Shown here one piece after another: positions 8,672-18,125 of a stretch of DNA of 64,000 bases. The notes under the pieces were generated by a model. The model saw only the letters and a list, made by a program, of their open reading frames with translations. It had not been told where the DNA came from and ran no database searches. The stretch lies in the NCBI RefSeq assembly GCF_900103185.1, contig NZ_FNJD01000001.1, positions 186,001 to 250,000 on the forward strand. The letters are read 5' to 3'. How positions within the stretch are numbered: the first letter of the stretch is position 1; each line of letters opens with the position of its first letter. The translations under genes and the position numbers were made by a program. The stretch comes from Sulfitobacter litoralis. GTDB lineage: Bacteria > Pseudomonadota > Alphaproteobacteria > Rhodobacterales > Rhodobacteraceae.

Positions 8672-11071
8672 TTAACCGCGCAGCACACCGCCGCTGGCTT
8701 TGGTGACTTTGTCGATCACCTTGGCACTCACAGCTTCGATATCCGCGTCTTTCAAGGTCTTGTCACTGGGTTGCATCCGCACGGTCAGCGCGAGCGATTT
8801 CTTCCCCTCGCCCAAAGCCCCGCCGATGAATTCGTCAAACACGCGCACATCGTCAATCAGGGCCTTGTCCGCCCCCATCGCTGCATTGACCAAGGTCAGC
8901 GCATCCACGTCCGCATCCACCACAAAGGCAAAGTCGCGTTCAACCGCCTGCAACGCACTGACGTTCAGCGCCGGACGGGTGGAACCCGCTTTGCGCGGCA
9001 AAGGCACTTCGGCCGGCCAGATGGTAAAGCCCATCGCGGGCCCTTTCATATCCATCGCCGCCAACACCCGCGGGTGAATTTCGCCAAAGACGCCAAGCAC
9101 TTTTTTCGGGCCAAGGCAGATCTGCCCGTGACGCCCGGGGTGGAACCAGTCAGCGCCATTGCGGTTGATCTGCACCTTGGCGGGGGCACCGATGGCGGAC
9201 AAGACCGCCTCGATATCCGCCTTGACGTCGAAGACATCGACCGGACGGGATGCGCCGTGCACATCTTTGGGGCCGGTGCTGCCGGTCAGCAGACCGCTGA
9301 TCTGCAGATGCTGATCGCCGGGCTCCCCTCCGGTGAAGACGGGGCCGACCTCGAACAGCGCCATGTCAGGGAAGCCCCGCGCCTGATTGCGGGCCGCAGC
9401 CTGAAGCAAGGCAGGCAACAGCGAGGGGCGCATATGGCTCATGTCGGCGCTGATCGGGTTTTCCAGACGGGTGTCATCGGTGCCGCCGCCAAACAGCGCG
9501 GCGGATGGCTGATCGATAAAGCTGTAGGACACACATTCGTTATAGCCCAAGGCGGCGCAGGCACGGCGTGCGATGGCCTCGCGACGCTGCATGGGCGACA
9601 GGACAGGCTTGGGCACGCCGGCGGTCAAACGCGGCAAGGGGCGCCCTTCAAGCTTGGTCAGCGAGGCAATCCGCGCGACTTCCTCGACCAGATCGGCCTC
9701 GCCCTGCACATCGGGGCGCCAGCTTGGCACATGGGCCATGTCGCCTTCAAGACGGAAGCCAAGCGCAGTCAGCGTCTTGCGCTGCTCGCTTTCCGAGATG
9801 GTCATCCCCACCAACGACTGCACGCGCGCCGCGTCCAGCTTGTAGGCGCGAGAATAGTCCGGTACCTTGCCCGCGACGACAACTTCGGACGCCTCACCGC
9901 CTGCGATGTCCAGGATCATCTGGGTCGCATGTTCGATGGCATAGGGTGTCCATTCGGGGTCGATCCCCCGTTCAAAGCGATAGCGCGCGTCCGAGTTGAT
10001 CTTGAGCGCGCGGCCCGTGTAGGCGGTGCGGACCGGATCGAAATAGGCCGCTTCGACAAAGACATTCACCGTGTCCATCGAACAGCCGCTTTCCGCGCCG
10101 CCCATCACCCCCGCGATGCTTTCAACCTTTTCGGCGTCCGAAATCAGGGTCATGCCTTCGCTGAAGGTATATTCCTTGTCGTCCAGCCCCATCAGGGTCT
10201 CGCCGCCCTTGGCGCGGTGGATGCGCAGGCTGTTGCCCGCGACCTTATCCGCGTCGAACACGTGCAAAGGACGGTTGCGGTCATAGGTGAAGAAGTTCGT
10301 CACATCGACGAGGAACGAGATCGGGCGCAGGCCAATAGCGCGCAGCTTGTCCTGCAACCACGCCGGCGACGGGCCGTTTTTGACGCCTCGGATCACACGA
10401 CCGTAGAAAACCGGACATTGGTCCAGCGTGTCTTCGTCGATCGAAACAGAGATCGGGCACGGGAACTGCCCCTCGACCGCGGGCACATCGCGCTGTTTCA
10501 GCGTGCCCAGACCACGGGCTGCCAGATCACGCGCGATCCCGCGCACACCCAAGGCATCGGGTCGGTTGGGGGTAATCGCGATCTCGATCACGGGGTCAAC
10601 CTTGGCGGGGTCGTTTTCCGCCAGCCAGTCGATGAAACGGTCGCCGACATTGCCCGAGGGCAGTTCAATGATACCGTCATGTTCTTCGGACAGCTCAAGC
10701 TCGCGCTCTGACGCCATCATGCCAAAGCTTTCGACGCCACGGATCTTGCCGACGCCGATGGTGGTATCAATGCCCGGCACATAGACGCCCGGCTTTGCCA
10801 CCACCACAGTGATGCCCTGACGCGCGTTCGGCGCACCGCAGATGATCTGCTGCACGCCTTCGTCGGTATCCACCTGACAGATCTGCAAACGATCCGCGTC
10901 GGGGTGCTTTTCCGCCGACTGCACGTAGCCCAGCGTAAAATCCGCCAGCTTTGCGCCGCGATCCTCGACGCCTTCGACCTCGAGCCCCAGATCGGTCAGC
11001 GCATAGGTGATTTCATCGATCGACGCGGTGGTGTCGAGATGTTCCTTCAGCCAGGACAGTGTGAATTTCAT
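8672..11071 (-). CDS. pheT: Phenylalanine--tRNA ligase beta subunit
   Basis: 799 residues, the normal length. From the N-terminus: MKFTLSWLKEHLDT, an EMAP/OB tRNA-binding domain (residues about 40-150), the B3/B4 editing region that hydrolyses Tyr-tRNAPhe, the B5 domain, the catalytic-like core (SPMQRREAIARRACAALGYNE), and a C-terminal anticodon-binding FDX-ACB domain (PALNVSALQAVERDFAFVVD). It pairs with PheS to charge tRNA-Phe. pheS lies about 1.5 kb upstream on the same strand, separated by two unrelated genes, instead of adjacent as in E. coli. GAGGAT lies at good spacing before the ATG. Confidence 0.97.
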   Translation of the reverse strand: MKFTLSWLKEHLDTTASIDEITYALTDLGLEVEGVEDRGAKLADFTLGYVQSAEKHPDADRLQICQVDTDEGVQQIICGAPNARQGITVVVAKPGVYVPGIDTTIGVGKIRGVESFGMMASERELELSEEHDGIIELPSGNVGDRFIDWLAENDPAKVDPVIEIAITPNRPDALGVRGIARDLAARGLGTLKQRDVPAVEGQFPCPISVSIDEDTLDQCPVFYGRVIRGVKNGPSPAWLQDKLRAIGLRPISFLVDVTNFFTYDRNRPLHVFDADKVAGNSLRIHRAKGGETLMGLDDKEYTFSEGMTLISDAEKVESIAGVMGGAESGCSMDTVNVFVEAAYFDPVRTAYTGRALKINSDARYRFERGIDPEWTPYAIEHATQMILDIAGGEASEVVVAGKVPDYSRAYKLDAARVQSLVGMTISESEQRKTLTALGFRLEGDMAHVPSWRPDVQGEADLVEEVARIASLTKLEGRPLPRLTAGVPKPVLSPMQRREAIARRACAALGYNECVSYSFIDQPSAALFGGGTDDTRLENPISADMSHMRPSLLPALLQAAARNQARGFPDMALFEVGPVFTGGEPGDQHLQISGLLTGSTGPKDVHGASRPVDVFDVKADIEAVLSAIGAPAKVQINRNGADWFHPGRHGQICLGPKKVLGVFGEIHPRVLAAMDMKGPAMGFTIWPAEVPLPRKAGSTRPALNVSALQAVERDFAFVVDADVDALTLVNAAMGADKALIDDVRVFDEFIGGALGEGKKSLALTVRMQPSDKTLKDADIEAVSAKVIDKVTKASGGVLRG

Positions 11072-11154
11072 GGCGGTGATCCTCATGCAATGCTTGCGCT
11101 AGGGCGTAGCGTTTAATCGGCGCGGTTTCAATGCGGTGCGGCTGCGTTTTGCGC

Positions 11155-11958
11155 CTAGCCCGGTGTTTTGGGCATCAACCCGTCCAGCTGGTAGCCAAGC
11201 CATCCGGTCGGGATGAAATGTCCGCCGGTATGGATGTCCAGCGTCACGCTGCGGTCGCCGGCGCAATTGTCCCAGGTGAAATGCGCGAACTCTACCCCCG
11301 GGGCGAGGGTCAGCGCGCCGTCCAGCCGGCCCTTGCCACAGCGGAACGCCTTGCGCCAGAGGGCGACAACATTGGTGGTGTCATGGTCCGGCCCGCGCGG
11401 CAGGCTCATCCACAGATCGTTCAGCCCGTGCACATGGCGGACCTGACGCGGCGGGTTGGCGCAGGTGCTGGCCTGTTTGATGGTGCCCGACATGGTCATC
11501 AGCCCCGCGATCCGGTCGCCGCGCGCGCAGGCATAGCGCCACGCCATCGCCGCGCCAAAGCTGAACCCCGAGATATAGATCTGGCTTTGATCCACCGGAT
11601 AGCGTTTCGCCACATCCGCGAGCACCGCATCCCCAAAGGCGATATCCGCAGGGTCATCCTGCCAGAACCGCCACGCCCGATGCCGCGCCGACGGGGCCAC
11701 CAGCATGACACCACGCGGCTTTGTCTCGGACCCGATACGCGGATGATTAATCACGGTGCGCCCCCGCCGCAGGAAAGCGTGGAAATGCATCATAACAGGC
11801 AGGGGCGTCACGCCATCCCAATCGTCGGGCATCAGGATGTTGTAACTGCGGTCACCGACAGGGCAGACGGCATCCCCGCCGCAGGGCGGGAGGGTTTGGG
11901 CGGCGGCGGGGGAGGTGAGGAGAATGCTAAAGCAGAACAGAAGTATTAGGTATTTCAC
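11155..11958 (-). CDS. Secreted alpha/beta-hydrolase, PHB-depolymerase/LpqC-type esterase
   Basis: 267 residues with a clear Sec signal peptide (MKYLILLFCFSILLTSPAAAQ, cleaved after AAA). The mature part has the nucleophile elbow GFSFGAAMAW (Ser in G-x-S-x-G). The end has an acid/His region (HFTWDNCAGD, HTGGHFIPTG). Cysteines near the N-terminus (PPCGGDAVCP) could form a disulfide. The family includes poly(3-hydroxybutyrate) depolymerases and feruloyl esterases; substrate is unknown. It sits between pheS and pheT on their strand, after a lower-GC membrane-protein gene, so this pair looks inserted into the pheST locus. Confidence 0.82.
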   Translation of the reverse strand: MKYLILLFCFSILLTSPAAAQTLPPCGGDAVCPVGDRSYNILMPDDWDGVTPLPVMMHFHAFLRRGRTVINHPRIGSETKPRGVMLVAPSARHRAWRFWQDDPADIAFGDAVLADVAKRYPVDQSQIYISGFSFGAAMAWRYACARGDRIAGLMTMSGTIKQASTCANPPRQVRHVHGLNDLWMSLPRGPDHDTTNVVALWRKAFRCGKGRLDGALTLAPGVEFAHFTWDNCAGDRSVTLDIHTGGHFIPTGWLGYQLDGLMPKTPG

Positions 11959-12086
11959 CAGCGCAGCTCACAGAAGGGGTTGAAGACTTGGTGGGTCAGA
12001 AAGCCGGTCCGACAGGACCTAGCCTATCTCAGCACTCGAGATCGTGGGGTCGAGAAAGCCCTTGAGTTATTAGTGGGGAGTGAATT

Positions 12087-12596
12087 TCATTTATTTCCCC
12101 ACGAAATCGCAATTTTTTTTGGTAGTCCGAAAACGCCGACTGTCATCTCCGCCGAAATTTTAGTGTCCTCGAACGTATCTTTTCGCATTTCATGAAGGAT
12201 CGCGCCTAATTTTTCACCAAACTCCTTTAGTGCGTTAGCCTTCACTTCCTCGCCCACGTTCTGCATACAATAACTAGGCAGACGCGTGTAAGCCTCCTCG
12301 AAAGCAACCAAGGCGTCACTGACGCTATCTGGCGCAGAAACCAGAAGTTCGGCTTTTAACTGTTCTCCCCTTGCAACTGCTTGAAAGAAAGCTTCGTCGT
12401 TTCTACTGATTGTACAGAAGAGGTTATACTCAGCCATCGTAGAAACAAACTGACGATACAATACCCTTCGCTCGCGCAGAATTTCATTCTTTCTGTCCGC
12501 TTTTTTCTGGAAATGGTAAATGAACGCACCTCCAGCCAACGTAACCAAAGTAATTACTAGTGGAAGCCAAGTACCGATTGCGGCCGATCCGCTCAC
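12087..12596 (-). CDS. Hypothetical membrane-anchored protein, AT-rich gene inside the pheS-pheT locus
   Basis: 169 residues, not recognised. One hydrophobic segment near the N-terminus ([19 protein letters not shown]) is followed by a basic stretch ([15 protein letters not shown]) and a mainly helical, charged cytoplasmic part. The gene is visibly richer in A and T than its neighbours. The start is a GTG that overlaps the pheS stop (GTGA), so translation may be coupled; no strong ribosome site is seen. The topology (short N-out anchor, basic cytoplasmic flank) resembles small regulatory or defence-associated membrane proteins, but nothing here assigns a function. It is probably laterally acquired. 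Confidence 0.6.
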   Translation of the reverse strand: MSGSAAIGTWLPLVITLVTLAGGAFIYHFQKKADRKNEILRERRVLYRQFVSTMAEYNLFCTISRNDEAFFQAVARGEQLKAELLVSAPDSVSDALVAFEEAYTRLPSYCMQNVGEEVKANALKEFGEKLGAILHEMRKDTFEDTKISAEMTVGVFGLPKKIAISWGNK

Positions 12597-13666
12597 CGGC
12601 TCAAACCACCATGCAGCGTCGGCTGGTCCAAGCTCGCGAACCCGTAGTGGCGCAGCCAGCGCAGGTCTGAATCAAAGAATGCCCGCAAATCAGGAATGCC
12701 GTATTTCAGCATCGCGATGCGGTCGATGCCCATGCCGAAGGCAAAGCCCTGCCATTCGTTCGGGTCGATCCCGCCTGCTTGCAGCACCTTCGGGTGGACC
12801 ATGCCGGAGCCCAGCACCTCCATCCAGCCGTCGCCTTCACCGATGCGCAGCTGCCCGTCGACCCAGGAACACTGGATGTCGACCTCTGCCGAAGGTTCGG
12901 TGAAGGGGAAGTGCGAGGCGCGGAAGCGGGTCTTGATGCCCTCGACCTCGAAGAACGCGCTAAAGAATTCCTCAAGCGTCCATTTCAGGTTCGCCATAGA
13001 GATGTCTTTGTCGATCGCCAGACCTTCGACCTGATGGAACATCGGTGTGTGGGTCTGGTCATAGTCGGCACGGTACACGCCACCGGGGCAGATGATGCGC
13101 AAGGGCGCGCCTTCGGCCTCCATCGTGCGAATCTGCACGGGGCTGGTGTGGGTGCGCAGCACGTGGGGCGGACGGTCGTCGCCCTCGGCACGTGCCATAT
13201 AAAACGTATCCATCTCGGCACGCGCAGGGTGGTGGCCGGGGATGTTCAGCGCGTCGAAGTTATACCAATCGGTGTCGATGCGCGGCCCTTCGGCGACAGA
13301 GAACCCCAGCTCGGCGAAGATCGCGGTCACTTCCTCGGTCACTTGGCTGACGGGGTGGATCGTGCCTTGGCGGGTCGCCCGCGTGGGCAGTGTCACGTCC
13401 AGCCATTCGCTGCGCAGACGCTCATCAAGGGCCGCATCCCCAAGTGCTGCTTTCTTCGCGGCAATGGCGGAGTTGATCTCGTCCTTGAGCGCGTTTAGCG
13501 CGGGGCCGACTGTCTGGCGTTCTTCGGGCGTCATACGGCCCAGCTCGCGCATCTTCAGGGCGACTTCGCCCTTTTTACCCACGGCGGTCAGACGGATGTC
13601 CTCCAACGCGGCTTCGTCGGCGGCACCAGCGATCTGGCCCAGATATTTCGCTTTCAGGTCGTCCAT
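12593..13666 (-). CDS. pheS: Phenylalanine--tRNA ligase alpha subunit
   Basis: 357 residues from [11 protein letters not shown]. An N-terminal coiled-coil (to about residue 90) is followed by the class II catalytic core: motif 1 region ([20 protein letters not shown]), motif 2 ([19 protein letters not shown]...FHQVEG) and motif 3 ([20 protein letters not shown]). It forms the alpha2-beta2 enzyme with PheT. GAGG precedes the ATG at 13666; the open frame upstream is not conserved. The last bases overlap a GTG-started membrane-protein gene. Confidence 0.96.
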   Translation of the reverse strand: MDDLKAKYLGQIAGAADEAALEDIRLTAVGKKGEVALKMRELGRMTPEERQTVGPALNALKDEINSAIAAKKAALGDAALDERLRSEWLDVTLPTRATRQGTIHPVSQVTEEVTAIFAELGFSVAEGPRIDTDWYNFDALNIPGHHPARAEMDTFYMARAEGDDRPPHVLRTHTSPVQIRTMEAEGAPLRIICPGGVYRADYDQTHTPMFHQVEGLAIDKDISMANLKWTLEEFFSAFFEVEGIKTRFRASHFPFTEPSAEVDIQCSWVDGQLRIGEGDGWMEVLGSGMVHPKVLQAGGIDPNEWQGFAFGMGIDRIAMLKYGIPDLRAFFDSDLRWLRHYGFASLDQPTLHGGLSR

Positions 13667-13804
13667 ATCGGCCTCATGTCTTTTGCTCGGGCTGGTGCTA
13701 GCAGAATTGGCCCCGAATACAAGCGGCAGGGCCATTTGAAGCGGGTCTTGTGATGCTGAAACCGCGGGCACATAGTGGCGCAAACCATCAAGGGGGTGCC
13801 GCGC

Positions 13805-15028
13805 GTGGCAGAGATTTTACAACCCGACGGCAACCCGTCCCTGCCCCGACCTGTCACACGGCCCTGGCTGGCGCTGCTTGGCCTGACGCTGGGGGTGACG
13901 GTCACCAACGGGTTCGCGCGCTTTGCCTACGGGCTGATCCTGCCCGCGATGAAGACCGAGCTGGATTGGACCTACGCGCAGGCGGGCTGGCTGAACACGG
14001 CGAATGCGCTTGGCTATATCATTGGCGCGGTGCTGACGTTGCTGCTGATCGGGCGCATCGCGCCGGCGCGGCTGTTCGGCTTTGGCATGGTCGCGACCAC
14101 GCTGACCCTGCTCGCCACGGGATACGAGGCGACGATGGGCTGGCAAACCTTCTGGCGGTTCGCGGCAGGGGTATTCGGGGCGATGTCATTCTCTACTGCT
14201 GGCGTGCTAACCGCGCGGCTGTTTCCCGGCGACGCGCGGCGCAATGCACTGGCGATTGCGATCCTGTTCGGCGCGGGGGGCGGTATCGGGATCATGCTCG
14301 CAGGCGCGTCCCTGCCCCTGATGATAGAGCTCTGGGGCACCGGATCATGGCGCTATGGCTGGTATATCATCGGCGCGATCAGCACCGCCTGCCTGCCCCT
14401 GTCCCTATGGGCCGCGGCGCGTCTATCGGTGCCTGCGCAGCGCAACACGGCGGCAGGCGGCATCAAGCTGCACCTGATCTGGAGAGAGCTTGCAGGCTAC
14501 GTCGGTTTTGCCATGGGCTATATCGTCTATCTGACATTCCTGTCTGCGTGGATGACGGATCAACAGGCACCGGCGCTGCTGATCTCGGCGGTGTGGATCA
14601 TCATGGGGCTGGCGCTGATCGCCTCGCCCTTCGTGTGGCGCGGCGTGCTGGCGCGGCACGCATCGGGCAAGCCCTTGGCGATGATCCTGACCGGCATCGC
14701 AGTTGGGTCAGCGCTGCCGCTCGTCCTGCCCGCCGGTGGGGCCGTGGTGATTTCAGCCGTGGTTTTCGGGCTGTGCGTCTTCATGGCCCCCGGCGCGATC
14801 ACCAGCTTTATCCGCCAGAACCTGCCCGCAGAAAGCTGGGCCGCCGCGATGAGCCTGTTCACCGTGGTCTTTGCTATCGCGCAGACCGCAGGCCCCTTTG
14901 CCGCCGGTGCCTTGGGCGACCTGACGGGCAACATCGGGTCCAGCTTGCTGGCCGCCGCTGCGATCCTGCTGACAGGGGCCGCTGTGGTGGTGTTTCAAAA
15001 ACCGCTGACGGCGCAAGACTCCGCCTAA
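13805..15028 (+). CDS. MFS transporter, YbfB/YjiJ family
   Basis: About 407 residues with 12 hydrophobic segments. The start of TM1 carries the family motif [38 protein letters not shown] is the loop-TM2 region typical of YbfB/YjiJ proteins. It is an inner-membrane secondary transporter of unknown substrate. I favour the GTG at 13805, which has AAGGGGG about 8 bp upstream; another GTG at 13775 lacks such a site. It is divergent from pheS and convergent with rplT. Confidence 0.87.
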   Translation: MAEILQPDGNPSLPRPVTRPWLALLGLTLGVTVTNGFARFAYGLILPAMKTELDWTYAQAGWLNTANALGYIIGAVLTLLLIGRIAPARLFGFGMVATTLTLLATGYEATMGWQTFWRFAAGVFGAMSFSTAGVLTARLFPGDARRNALAIAILFGAGGGIGIMLAGASLPLMIELWGTGSWRYGWYIIGAISTACLPLSLWAAARLSVPAQRNTAAGGIKLHLIWRELAGYVGFAMGYIVYLTFLSAWMTDQQAPALLISAVWIIMGLALIASPFVWRGVLARHASGKPLAMILTGIAVGSALPLVLPAGGAVVISAVVFGLCVFMAPGAITSFIRQNLPAESWAAAMSLFTVVFAIAQTAGPFAAGALGDLTGNIGSSLLAAAAILLTGAAVVVFQKPLTAQDSA

Positions 15029-15034
15029 ACGAAA

Positions 15035-15064
15035 AACGCCGCCCCGATGTCAGGGCGGCGTTCT
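15035..15064. terminator. Bidirectional terminator between MFS gene and rplT
   Basis: The stem AACGCCGCCC / GGGCGGCGTT is perfect over 10 bp with an 8-base loop. On the minus strand it is followed by TTTTT, so it mainly serves rpmI-rplT. Confidence 0.85.
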
Positions 15065-15089
15065 AAAACTCTGGATCGTCAAAGGGCGC

Positions 15090-15455
15090 TTATGCGGCCA
15101 ATGCGTCTTGTGCTTGCTTTACGATGGCACCGAATGCTTCGGGCTCGTTGACTGCCAGGTCGGACAGAACCTTCCGGTCCACTTCGATACCAGCCAAGGA
15201 CAAACCGTTGATGAAGCGGCTGTATGTCAGTGCTTCGTCGTGGCTGCGCACAGCGGCGTTGATCCGCTGGATCCACAAAGCGCGGAAGTTCCGCTTGCGG
15301 TTCTTACGGTCGCGCGTGGCGTATTGGTTGGCTTTGTCGACCGCCTGACGGGCGACCTTAAAGGTGTTCTTGCGGCGGCCATAGTAACCTTTGGCTGCCT
15401 TGATTACCTTTTTGTGACGGGCGTGGGTGACCACACCACCTTTTGTACGGGACAT
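15090..15455 (-). CDS. rplT: 50S ribosomal protein L20
   Basis: 121 residues, basic, starting [19 protein letters not shown] with the conserved [17 protein letters not shown] and [20 protein letters not shown]20 is an early assembly protein binding 23S rRNA. It is 15 bp downstream of rpmI, the usual rpmI-rplT pair. infC, which precedes rpmI in many bacteria, is not adjacent here. Confidence 0.97.
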   Translation of the reverse strand: MSRTKGGVVTHARHKKVIKAAKGYYGRRKNTFKVARQAVDKANQYATRDRKNRKRNFRALWIQRINAAVRSHDEALTYSRFINGLSLAGIEVDRKVLSDLAVNEPEAFGAIVKQAQDALAA

Positions 15456-15470
15456 ATCGGCTCTCCTATC

Positions 15471-15671
15471 TTAGCGGTCGTAGGGCATAAAGCCCTTGAT
15501 GATCTTGGCGTCGGGAGCAGACAAAGCTGTTGTCCCACGCGCGTCACGGATAAATTTCTTAGACCGTTTGATCATACCATGCTGTTTGCCAGCCTGACCG
15601 CCGATGACCTTGCCGGTCGCCGAGATCTTAAAGCGCTTTTTTGCGCTCGATTTCGTCTTCATCTTGGGCAT
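15471..15671 (-). CDS. rpmI: 50S ribosomal protein L35
   Basis: 66 residues: [20 protein letters not shown] is the L35 signature and the rest is strongly basic ([14 protein letters not shown]). It is co-transcribed with rplT. The ATG is preceded by AAGGAGAC. Confidence 0.97.
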   Translation of the reverse strand: MPKMKTKSSAKKRFKISATGKVIGGQAGKQHGMIKRSKKFIRDARGTTALSAPDAKIIKGFMPYDR

Positions 15672-15802
15672 TTCCGTCTCCTTAACTTGAGTTCGGTAAG
15701 TGCGCGACTCGGCATGCCACGAAGGCCGGACGCGCGGAACGAAGCTGGCGTATAGGAGGGACCGCCCCTCAAAGCAAGGGCAAAAGCGCGAAACGCGGGC
15801 GG

Positions 15803-16030
15803 TTACCAGAACTTATAGCGCGCAACGACATGCAGGACGGAGGTGGGGATATCTTCCAGCGCATAGCCACCCGGATGGGTGTTAATCGCATAGACAATCA
15901 TCCCGCCCGCGATCAGCACCGTCAAGGCAGACGCCCGTGGCGCACGGCCATCAGAGAAGGCCGACACGACAGAGGGGATAGAAAGCACAGCAAGGGCAAG
16001 ACCAATCACCAAAATCAGATCAGTATCCAT
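15803..16030 (-). CDS. Small two-helix membrane protein, hypothetical
   Basis: 75 residues with two hydrophobic stretches ([18 protein letters not shown] and [15 protein letters not shown]) joined by a short charged loop (SDGRAPRAS). The tail is [26 protein letters not shown] lies before the ATG. The protein sits between pyk and rpmI on the same strand, 44 bp after pyk. I recognise no domain; similar small proteins near pyk are familiar in Rhodobacteraceae, but no role is known. Confidence 0.65.
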   Translation of the reverse strand: MDTDLILVIGLALAVLSIPSVVSAFSDGRAPRASALTVLIAGGMIVYAINTHPGGYALEDIPTSVLHVVARYKFW

Positions 16031-16074
16031 AGTCTTTGCCCCTGCTCGATATATTTTTATTGCCTGACCAGAGG

Positions 16075-17520
16075 TTATTCCGGATCAGTATTAAAAATCA
16101 ATCGTTCGTCGCAGGGTGCGACGCGCAGGATATTTGTGCTGCCCTCGACGTTGAAAGGCACACCTGCGGTGACGACGATCATATCTTCGGGCCCGGCATA
16201 GCCTTCGTCACGGGCAACCCGTGCAGCGCTGACCACGGCCATTTTGAAGCGTTCCAGCGTGCCGGTCTGAACGCAATTGACGCCCCAGGTGAGCGCCAGA
16301 CGGCGCGCGGTCTTGACCAGCGGCGTCAACGCGATGATCGGCACCCGAGGGCGTTCCCGCGCTGTCAGCAGTGCGGTGGTGCCGCTTTGCGTGAAACAGC
16401 AGATCGCCTTGATGTTCGCGGTTTCCGCAATCTCGCGGGCAGCGGCAACGATACCGTCGGCCACTGTCATGCGATCCACCTTGCGCGACGATTCAATGAT
16501 CTGCGTATAGGTCGGGTCCTGCTCTACCTCGGTGGCGACGTTGTCCATCGTGCGCACCGCCTCGACCGGATAGGCACCGGCAGCAGATTCCGCCGACAAC
16601 ATCACGGCATCCGCGCCTTCATAGATCGCGGTCGCCACGTCCGACACCTCGGCCCGTGTGGGGATCGGGCTTTCGATCATCGATTCCAGCATCTGCGTCG
16701 CGACGATCACCGGCTTTGCCGCCGCGCGGCACTTGCGCACCAGTCGTTTCTGGATCGGCGGCACATTCTGCACCGGCAGCTCGACCCCCAGATCACCGCG
16801 CGCCACCATGATCCCGTCACTGACAGCAAGGATATCCTCGAACCGGTCCACCGCCGACGGCTTTTCAATCTTGCTCAGCAATGCGGCACGGCCTTTGGCC
16901 AGTTCACGCGCTTCTGTCACATCTTCGGGACGCTGCACAAAGCTTAGCGCCAGCCAGTCGACCCCCAGATCGCAAACAAATTCCAGATCGGCGCGGTCTT
17001 TTTCCGATAGCGCGGCGAGCGGCAGAACCACATCCGGCACGTTCACGCCCTTGCGGTTAGAGATCACGCCGCCGATCATCACTTCGCACTCTGCGAAATC
17101 GGGCCCACATTCCTTGACCTTCAAACGGATTTTACCGTCATTGACCAACAGCGATGCCCCCGGTTCAAGCGCTTGAAAAATCTCTGGGTGGGGCAAGCAT
17201 ACGCGGCGGGCGTTGCCCTCTGCCTCGTCCAGATCAAGCCGGAACGACGCACCCTCGACCAGCAGCTCGCTGTCCCCAGCGAAGACACCCACACGCAACT
17301 TCGGCCCCTGAAGATCCGCAAGGATACCGATCGTGGACCCCGTTTCCTCTTCGATCTGGCGGATGATCTTGTGCTTGATCCTGATTTCGTCATGGCTGCC
17401 GTGGCTCATGTTCAACCGGAACACATCCGCGCCCGCTTGAAACAACGCCGAGATCGTCTCGTGCGTGTCCGAGGCCGGACCCAAGGTGGCAACTACTTTG
17501 ACATTCCGCGTGCGTTTCAT
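16075..17520 (-). CDS. pyk: Pyruvate kinase
   Basis: 481 residues from MKRTRNVKVVATLGPAS. The active-site blocks are present: RLNMSHGSHDE, LADLQGPKLRVG, the catalytic-Lys signature around IEKPSAVDRFEDI, MVARGDLGVELP, and TQMLESMIESPIPTRAEVSDVA. The C-terminal regulatory domain ends in the usual ITAGVPF-like block (VVTAGVPFNVEGSTN). It makes ATP and pyruvate from PEP. I prefer the ATG at 17520, since AAGGGACG lies 10 bp before it; the in-frame ATG seven codons upstream has no such site. Confidence 0.96.
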   Translation of the reverse strand: MKRTRNVKVVATLGPASDTHETISALFQAGADVFRLNMSHGSHDEIRIKHKIIRQIEEETGSTIGILADLQGPKLRVGVFAGDSELLVEGASFRLDLDEAEGNARRVCLPHPEIFQALEPGASLLVNDGKIRLKVKECGPDFAECEVMIGGVISNRKGVNVPDVVLPLAALSEKDRADLEFVCDLGVDWLALSFVQRPEDVTEARELAKGRAALLSKIEKPSAVDRFEDILAVSDGIMVARGDLGVELPVQNVPPIQKRLVRKCRAAAKPVIVATQMLESMIESPIPTRAEVSDVATAIYEGADAVMLSAESAAGAYPVEAVRTMDNVATEVEQDPTYTQIIESSRKVDRMTVADGIVAAAREIAETANIKAICCFTQSGTTALLTARERPRVPIIALTPLVKTARRLALTWGVNCVQTGTLERFKMAVVSAARVARDEGYAGPEDMIVVTAGVPFNVEGSTNILRVAPCDERLIFNTDPE

Positions 17521-17782
17521 ACTGGTGACGTCCCTTTTCATCTGTGGGCTTTGCAGCCCCCGCGCTCTGATTACCTTGGTTTAACACGCGCAGCGATCAG
17601 AGTGGATAGCAAATAAGTTAGCGTTAACATTTAGCAAGGCTGGCCCATACCGTCTATGCCCCCTTCAGTGTTACAGCACCATGACGATTGCAAGCAGACC
17701 ACAAGACACGCAGCCAGGCGCCCGCCTTGAACCCACACCGACCAACCCATAACTTTACGGTACCGACACCGAGGAGAGCATA

Positions 17783-18094
17783 ATGCCCACACAACAGGAA
17801 ATCGAACTGCAGGCTGCGGCGTTCCGCCGACTGCAACAGCATCTGATGCAAGACCGCACGGATGTTCAAAACATCGACATGATGAACTTAGCCGGCTTTT
17901 GCCGCAATTGCCTGTCGCGCTGGTATCAAGAGGCCGCAAACGAACGCGGCATCGACATGGGCAAGGAAGAAGCGCGTGAATTGTTTTACGGCATGACCAT
18001 GGACGCATGGAAAGCCGGCTATCAGACCGACGCGAAAGACACGCAGAAAGAAGCGTTCAAAGTTGCGTTTGAACAGAACGTGGAAAAGGGCTGA
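17783..18094 (+). CDS. DUF1244 family protein
   Basis: 103 residues with the DUF1244 hallmark NLAGFCRNCLSRWYQEA and then ELFYGMTMDAWKAGYQTDA. The two cysteines in CRNC could bind a metal or be redox active, but no function is established. It is small, soluble, alpha-helical, and typical of Proteobacteria. The start is preceded by GAGGAGAGCATA. It stands alone, divergent from pyk across about 260 bp in which no further gene is seen, and convergent with the aminotransferase. Confidence 0.85.
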   Translation: MPTQQEIELQAAAFRRLQQHLMQDRTDVQNIDMMNLAGFCRNCLSRWYQEAANERGIDMGKEEARELFYGMTMDAWKAGYQTDAKDTQKEAFKVAFEQNVEKG

Positions 18095-18125
18095 CCGCGC
18101 GCAGCCAGCCCCTTGGCAAGGCGGG

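Noticed and set aside
8618-10711. 697-residue plus-strand open frame
   Set aside because: Antisense to pheT, which is certain; no recognisable motifs in the plus-strand translation.
11980-12195. 71-residue plus-strand frame in the AT-rich gap
   Set aside because: No ribosome site or motif, and it overlaps the minus-strand membrane-protein gene.
15672-16074. infC upstream of rpmI
   Set aside because: Only a 75-residue two-helix membrane protein is found here; no IF-3 motifs.
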